Of a stretch of DNA of 64,000 nt, positions 58,018 to 64,000 are shown in pieces. This DNA comes from Isoetes taiwanensis (Eukaryota > Streptophyta > Lycopodiopsida > Isoetales > Isoetaceae): NCBI GenBank assembly GCA_021234155.1, contig JAJEKV010000267.1:399489-463488 (forward strand), written 5' to 3'. Position numbers and translations under genes: made by a program. The notes below the pieces were generated by a model. That model searched no databases. It saw nothing but the letters and a program-made list of their open reading frames with translations, and was not told the origin of the DNA. The first letter of the stretch is position 1. Each line of letters begins with the position of its first letter.

Positions 58018-58235
58018 AATACATGCCTTGAGGGAGTTCTTTGATAAGTTGTGTATAAGCCTTCATGTTCTTTGGGTTCTTTGGGATACACATGTCTATG
58101 GAGTATTTTGGAAATGGATTGCAGGCTTTACATTCTGCAAACATGAAACTTTTCACTAAGTGAAGCATTCTGTTCTGTTAATGGTACACGTTGGTGACAC
58201 AAGGCTTCAGATTTCTAACATGACCTTCAGGTTTG

Positions 58236-58485
58236 CAAAGGTTTAGTTTGCACAGGTTTAGTTAGCAATGGTTTAGTTTGCAATGGTTTAGTTAGCAATG
58301 GTTTAGTTTGCACAGGTCTAGTTTATTCGATAGTTTATTCAATGCTTTAGTTTGCATTGCTTTTGTTTGCAATGGTTTAGTTTGCAGGTAGTTTAGTTTG
58401 CAATGAATTGTTTGAAGTGCTTTTGAAATGGTTTGTGAAATGGTTCTTATCTTCCAAATGGTTTGTTTGAAATGCTTTTGAAATG
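58236..58485. repeat. GGTTTAGTTTGCAAT minisatellite
   Basis: About 12 imperfect copies of a 14-16 base unit, then a variant block based on GAAATGGTTTG(T)TTGAAATGCTTTT. Two further copies of AAACCTTGTATTTC.GATAAAACC lie at 58513 and 58561. Confidence 0.9.
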
Positions 58486-58864
58486 GTCTGTTAACGAGTT
58501 TCAGATGTTAGCTAAACCTTGTATTTCGAGATAAAACCAGAAAAATTTTCAATGTTACATAAACCTTGTATTTCAGGATAAAACCGTAAATCAGATTTCA
58601 TATTACCTTGTCATATTAACAAAGACAAAGATGTCATATTCGGTCATATTACCATCAAAGAAATCAGATATAGTGTCATATTAACAAAGAAAGCATGTTC
58701 ACGATAAGATATGCAACAGTAAAACTTCGCCTTTTTACAATAAACTTCGCCTTTCCACAAAAAACTTCGCCTTTTAAAAACTGATTCTGGCATCCTTAAT
58801 ATCCGATGTAACATAAAATAACATAAAAAACTAAGTACTCAGAAGACTCATAGGGTTTTCAGCT

Positions 58865-59140
58865 TTAGAAGTAATCTGGTGGGGGCATTTTCAGTTCAAC
58901 AAGAAGGAGAATCCCGGTAGCTTCCATATTCAGCTGTAACAGACGCTCTTCGTGGGGACAAACACGATCGACCCACTTCTGAACTTTATCTGAGACTTTG
59001 GCTCCTTGTTCCTGCATTCGAACCACCTCCAGGGCAGAGAATTTTGCAACAACAGTCATTTCCATGCCCGGATGTGAGGAAGAAGAGGACTCTTCCTCAA
59101 CTTTGGGCTTTTTGGCAAAAAGATATTTAAGCCTGGCCAT
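58865..59140 (-). CDS. Small hypothetical protein, 91 residues
   Basis: An intact reverse ORF starting MARLKYLFAKKPKVEEESSS, then a helical segment FSALEVVRMQEQGAKVSDKV and WVDRVCPHEERLLQLNMEAT, ending PPPDYF. Its charge and helix pattern are protein-like and faintly recall helical BAG-type domains, but no signature residues can be named. No intron is required. The function is unknown and it may be a chance ORF. Confidence 0.35.
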   Translation of the reverse strand: MARLKYLFAKKPKVEEESSSSSHPGMEMTVVAKFSALEVVRMQEQGAKVSDKVQKWVDRVCPHEERLLQLNMEATGILLLVELKMPPPDYF

Positions 59141-59149
59141 GAAGATAGG

Positions 59150-60590
59150 AAGATAGGAAGATAGGAAATCTCAGAGGAAGGGAGCTTGCCGGGATGAAGG
59201 AATGCCTGGAGTCTGGACAAGTTCTTCTCTTATAGGAGCAATGAAGCGTCCAATCAAAGGGCCAATTATGGTCATAATGTTGCATGCAGGGCTCGAAACC
59301 CGAGGCCCCCTAGCCATGCAATAATAGTACATTCTTATATAGATTTATTAATTTTTGGTTTCATAGCCTAGATCTAAATATCCCGGCATATTCTTGCCCA
59401 TATTCTAATATGCTAAATATCTAGCATTATAACAGGGGGTTTCTTTTGTATTTTTGTACGTTTTTTCCTAAGGTTTTTATATGATTTCATGGATGTATTT
59501 GATGAGGTATACTAATTAGTATATCTAGAGCGACACGCTTTAAACTAATTTTGATGCCTAATTCCAATGGTTTAGACCCTTTTCTTATTATATTATTGTA
59601 TTTTCTTGTACTATTATTCCCGCCGACATACAAGCCTCGAGATAACCCCTTTAGGGTTATGTGTTGGGAACTTACATCGCTTCCTTCAAAGATAAGCAAG
59701 TGTCTCCGTAAGAACCGCACCAAAGACAGGGCCTCTTCCACAAGAAATCATCAAATCTGAATTTGATTGCAGCTCAAGGTTTGTCGGCGGTGCCCATCTT
59801 TTGGACGAATGCAAAGAAAGTTAGCATTGTAGCAACAATAACTTGGCTTTAAAATGTTGTTAAAGTGTTTCTTGGTTCAGATATTCTCAACCCACGATTC
59901 AACATTTATTTCTCGTGTGTTTTTTGCGAGGAAACGGATGCATTGTGGATTCTTTTCTTTAATCATTTCGTGTTCTTCTTTCTCCGCTTCGCTACGGCGT
60001 AAAGGGGAAGAAGGGAAGCAGCCCTGAGATAAAAAAATTTAGAAGCAGGTCCGTGCCTTTTTTTCTCGAGGTAGTCTTGATGGAGCATTCAAACAAAGTT
60101 TTTGACTGATTTCAGGAAGTTAAAATGTGCTAAGAACTCTGGATTTACAAGGTTTATGATGGAAGACGAAATGGGGAGCATGCATTTGGTAGCAGATAAT
60201 GATCTCGCGCCATGGCGACAAAGCCACAATTGAAAGCTGCTCCCTCAAAATGGGGCGATGCAGAGAAATGGTTGAATATGGGAGCCATGCCGCCCGTGAT
60301 TTAACAAAGAAGTCCAAAGGCCAGCCGAAGAAATCAACGGCCCGACCACAGGGATCTCCATCCCGCTAAACACCAAACTATGTTGGCTCCTTCTTGGCAT
60401 CAGATCGGAACTCAGCACAGGGGATTTCAGGTCGGAAGAGGGTATTTTGGGGTTTCTTTGTTTCTGTGCTTCTATGGTTTTCTCCCCATGACTCTAGATG
60501 GCAAAACATTGTTGGGTCTGCGGGTGCCGGATCGACCAGATTTTTAGCAAGGACCAGATTTGCATAATGAACTAGAGGGCCCCTGTTGAT
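59150..60590. other. No gene recognised
   Basis: A/T-rich to mixed composition with short ORFs only. GAAGATAGGAA is tandemly repeated three times at 59141-59167. Nothing else is supported. Confidence 0.4.
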
Positions 60591-60593
60591 GCC

Positions 60594-60841
60594 ATGGTTC
60601 CTCCAGGATTTGCTGGTCAACATCAATTCCTCTTAGCTCCACATCTTGCTGGCCATGTGAAGGAAGAGTTTCATGTTTCCTTGCCTAGTTCTGAAGCCCA
60701 ACCTACAAAAGTAAGTTTATTCTCTTTTTTGTTTCATCCGCTTTGGGCATTACTTTGTGAGCATAGCTTTCGCTTGTGTTATAGTTAAATATGCCTTCTT
60801 TTCTTTGCAGCTCGTCTTTTATATCGGTCCAAGGCATACAC
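60594..60841 (+). other. Possible small two-exon ORF, unrecognised
   Basis: ATG at 60594 reads MVPPGFAGQHQFLLAPHLAG to a donor-like ACAAAA|GTAAGT (60710). After an acceptor TTTGCAG (60810) a few residues (LVFYIGPRHTQ) precede a stop. Splice signals are good but the peptide of about 50 residues has no recognised family. Confidence 0.25.
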
Positions 60842-61009
60842 AATAGACCACAAGAACGCCCATTTTTTCTCTCGACCCAAAGATTCGATTCTTCATCATC
60901 CTCCCCGCCGCTTGCAAACTAAAGATAGCTTTCGAGGGATAATTGAGTTTCTCGTGGATTGCGTGATGTCGAAGATGCTGGTCCTAGCAAGAATAAGAGC
61001 GGAGAGGAG

Positions 61010-61936
61010 GATTAGAGGGCACAGGAGTGCCAACGCCCATTAACTTAAATGGAAATCTTGTTAGTGCTCACAATGACTCCGAGCTTAGCAGACCTTATCC
61101 AAAGAAAACCGACTTCAAAACGACCGGTAAGTGCACAACAGTCTTTTCTAGGTAAAAAATTACGGAAAAATGAGAAAGCTCAACTTCTTAAAGTCTTTTG
61201 GAGAACATATGTAACCTCTAATATTTTACCCCAAGCTTAATGCAACATACATATGTCTCTGAATATACAATTTGATGACTTGTAGCATCTTTAGTATGCT
61301 CCAACAGCATCATTTGTTCCCATATATATAGAACTAGAAGCTTTTATCCATGAGTAGTTGAATTTGCACCTTAGGCTTAGGCATTATTTTATTGCTTACC
61401 ATATCGAATCATGATATCTGCCTCTAACACAGAGTAAAAATCTCACAGATCTTCATTTTTGACAAATTATTTTACTGTTGTTTGGTTGCGAGTAAAGGTG
61501 ATGTGAAATTGAAAACATTGGTCCCTTAAAGTTGGGTAAAGGAAGGCGTGTTAGAGAAGAGATTGTTTGTTATAATTCGTTGTTGGAATAATTTCCGACA
61601 GATGAAACTTGTGCAGCCGTAGTGAGCTATGGAGCATGTTGGTATGACCTTTCTTTTCAATTTTGTGATTAGAGGTTTTGTTTTTGATGTTGGCTTATGC
61701 ATGCTTGAACGAATAGGTGTTATATCTGCAAACAAATGCTTCCGACATTTTGCAATCTTAGCAATGACCATCCATCAACTTCATTCATTAATGCTGACAT
61801 CGATGAATGTCCAGAAGAAACAAAGGACATAGGCTACACTCCAACATTCCGCTTCTATCAGAATGGTGAAAAAGTGGATGAATTTTATGGCGCGGGAGAT
61901 CAGCGATTGAGGGATCGTGTCTGGTTGCATTCTTGA
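61010..61936 (+). CDS. Thioredoxin-like 3-3 type protein, 3' exons
   Basis: Exons: about 61010-61126 (GTGVPTPINLNGNLVSAHND, donor GACCG|GTAAGT), 61602-61641 (acceptor CCGACAG; ETCAAVVSYGACW) and 61717-61936 (acceptor CGAATAG; ends WLHS). The reading is continuous through both splices: YGACWCYICKQMLPTFC, then FINADIDECPEET, YTPTFRFYQNGEKVDEFYGA (TPTF carries the cis-Pro) and RLRDRVWLHS. The C-terminal WLHS and ADIDECPE strings fit the plant TRXL3-3 group as I recall it. Thioredoxins reduce disulfides through CxxC. Here the site is WCYIC rather than WCGPC. The first exon and start codon were not found; in-frame sequence upstream of about 61003 meets a stop. Expression cannot be judged. Confidence 0.72.
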
Positions 61937-61939
61937 TAT

Positions 61940-62960
61940 GTCTTGGACAGCCCTATGGAGCATAGAGTTCTGCAAATATCTAAGTCCAAACTTTTACAAA
62001 ACTTGTGCAATGGTTACAAAGAAGACCGAAAATGGAACTCGTACAAGAGAGATTGGTAATTCCTAGTATATACTCGGTCTCTTTTGTTGTTATAATGCTA
62101 GATATTTGTTCAAAACACGATGTACAGTGGGAGTGGGAAGTGGTGCATCTTGTGAGAATGCCTTGTAGTTGCATTAACAAGCAACTTTGCCATGGAAAAG
62201 AAAAAGCTACATGTTGAACTCTTGCGTGCTGATTGGAAACAATCTCTTTGGGTGTGATTAGCAATTAAAGTTAGAGACATCGGAAATGTCTTTATAACAA
62301 ACATAACTCCTATGCTTTTCTAAGAACTTGCATCGTGACGAGGTTGCATATTTATTATGTTGTTACAACAAGAGCTTAAGCATTTAATAATAAAAATTGT
62401 AACATGCACAATGTTACATGTAGAAGTTTTTCTAAAATTGTTACATGCATTTATAGATTTCTTAGTGCCCTTCCATTATAATGATTACAACATCCTTAAG
62501 GCCCCGAAGGGGCCAAAAAAATTTTTAATTAACACAAACCATTAACACACAACTACCATTAATATTATTAACACAACCATTGCATTCAACATATTTTAAT
62601 TAAAATCCCCCTTAAACCCCCTTTGGTTTGGGTGCATATTCACACGGGGGGTTACGTAGGGCAGCGAGAGCCCCAAAAATATATTTTCAATATGTGTATA
62701 AAATTAACACCATTAAGTATATTCCCTGAAACCTTATAGTATTTTGCAAACCTTAATATACAGTATATAAAAACTTGTACATGCATACCCCACAAACGAG
62801 GATCGCTATGTACGGTCCAGATCTTGGAATAAAGGGCAAATATGCCCATAATTCTAATATGCCATATTATTTGTTTGAAGAAAATTTGTGTATCTATCAA
62901 AATGCATGTGCCACATCATCATGCCATGTCATCATACACGTGATGCCATGTGGACAAGTA
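61940..62960. other. Downstream A/T-rich DNA, no gene
   Basis: No recognisable gene. TAACACAAC/CATTAA words repeat at 62525-62590. A 17-base poly-T run sits at about 62963. Confidence 0.4.
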
Positions 62961-62989
62961 TTTTTTTTTTTTTTTTTTTTTGGGCTAGA

Positions 62990-63120
62990 TGTTTAGGTTA
63001 ATATGTTAATGTTAAGTTAATATGTTAATGTTTAGTACAAGTTAATGTTAATGTTGTATGTTATGTTGTAAGTTTATAAGTTAACTTAAATAAGTTAACT
63101 TACAACTTGTTAAAAGTTAA
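62990..63120. repeat. GTTAATGTTAA / TTAACTTA repeat
   Basis: Repeats of GTTAATATGTTAATG, followed by the opposite-strand form AAGTTAACTT, so the block is partly palindromic. Confidence 0.85.
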
Positions 63121-63124
63121 CTTG

Positions 63125-63480
63125 TTAGTCCATGTGGCAGTCCAAGTGGCAGTCCAAGTGCCAAGTCATCATCACGTAAGCAATCAAACACGTGTTATGC
63201 CATCCTAGTCATCATCACCACATATTGTCATCATGCGCCAGTCCAAGTGGCGGTCCATGTAAGTAGTCCATGTGGTAGTCCAAGTGACAAGTCCATGTCA
63301 GCATTCAATGAGCCAAGTCATCAAACACGTGTTATGCCATCCTAGTCATCATCACCACATCCTAGTCATCCTAGTCAATGGCGGTCCATGGGCAGTCCAT
63401 GTGGCATGGCATCTCAAGAGTAGCCCATGTGGCAGTCCATGTAAGCAGTCCATGTGGAGTCCATGTGCATTTGGAAGTAT
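63125..63480. repeat. GTGGCAGTCCA / ATCATCACCACAT repeat region
   Basis: At least ten GTCCATGTGGCAGTCCAAGTG-like units interspersed with two copies of 'caaacacgtgttatgccatcctagtcatcatcaccacat' (63187 and 63324; 137 bases apart). Confidence 0.88.
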
Positions 63481-63689
63481 ATGTGGACAAGTAAAAGTTT
63501 TTTTTTTTATCGCTAGTTATTAAGGTTAATATGTTAATTTATAAGTTAATCATCTTATATTATAAAGTTTTAGCGTATGTCTTGCATCAAACCCTAATTT
63601 AGATAGTTGAGATCGTCTGATTGCATTTGAAGGCCGAGATTTATCGCACAACTTCCCACCACCATGATTGGCCATGCTCTGATCTCTTA

Positions 63690-64000
63690 AGAGGAAAGGG
63701 AAAATGGCAGAGAAAAGGGCAAAGTGAGAGGCAAAAAGGCACGGGTAAAAGGGAAAGACGGAGAAGGAAAAAGGAAAGGGAAAAGAGCACTAAAAAAGGG
63801 AAAGAAAAAGAAAGGAGAAAAAGGAAGGAAAAAGACACTATGAAAAGGAAAAGGGGAAAGGGTGAGGACAGAATAAGGGAAAAGAAAAGGGGAAGGGAGG
63901 AAAAGGAAGAAAAAAGGGGCAACGGAAAAAATGTGAAGACGAAAAGGGTGACGGAAGGGAAAAAGGGGAAGATAAGAATGGTGGAGAGGGAAAAAAGGGC
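63690..64000. repeat. Polypurine tract (GGGAAAAGGAAA)n
   Basis: About 310 bases with almost only A and G on the forward strand (pyrimidines mainly as isolated C or T), built of GGGAAAAGG, AAGAAAAAG and related words. It continues to the window edge. Confidence 0.9.

Overview
This is nuclear DNA of a land plant. It is gene-poor, with introns of plant type, plant-type TATA and AATAAA signals, a secreted Ole e 1-like protein, a thioredoxin-like 3-3 (TRXL3-3) type gene, PIF/Harbinger and L1-type LINE remains, and very long (CT)n arrays. Two transposase-like families are present that I associate with bryophytes, lycophytes, ferns, algae and animals rather than flowering plants, and I see no LTR retrotransposon. 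I therefore lean towards a fern, lycophyte or gymnosperm, with low confidence as to which.

Layout. 1-6.1 kb: host-like DNA with a two-exon Ole e 1-like gene (2088-2704, +) and a possible secreted protein (3170-3697, -). 6.15-9 kb: a chain of (CT)n arrays separating a 1.25-kb Harbinger-type element E1 (Myb/SANT gene) from a 5'-truncated LINE. 9-21.4 kb: E2, about 12.4 kb, with Harbinger ends, a broken Harbinger transposase on the left and a broken Myb/SANT gene on the right. Between them lie a coiled-coil/FCP1-like HAD gene (+) and a second, unrelated transposase-like gene (-). 21.4-49.2 kb: one L1-type LINE split in its endonuclease domain by E3 (22992-46403; 32-bp perfect terminal inverted repeats, 4-bp target duplication AAAA). 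E3 is itself split by E4 (31046-41884; 26-bp perfect terminal inverted repeats, 4-bp target duplication CAAG). Removing E4 and then E3 rejoins the interrupted coding sequence at both levels. 49.3-58 kb: a TATA box, several local duplications that copy a splice-donor exon, and a multi-exon coiled-coil/FCP1-like gene with a one-base frameshift. 58-64 kb: minisatellites, a small unknown ORF, TRXL3-3-type exons with an unusual WCYIC active site, and repeat-rich DNA.

What ties it together. E2 and E3 each carry an FCP1-like (HAD) gene beside a transposase, E4 carries a weaker candidate, and a fourth copy lies at 55-58 kb. E4 and the interior of E2 share one transposase-like family (DF[A/S]xNY, SDDxxHD, SDGxxSQFK, HGKGxxDG motifs). 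E3 carries another (GHTHEDVDALFG motif). E4 has arrays of TGTGGTG near its left end and of the complement near its right end. E3 has CG-rich palindromes. I read E2, E3 and E4 as large cargo-bearing DNA transposons, with the FCP1-like protein as recurrent cargo or an integral component. All TE genes seen here are damaged by frameshifts or stops.
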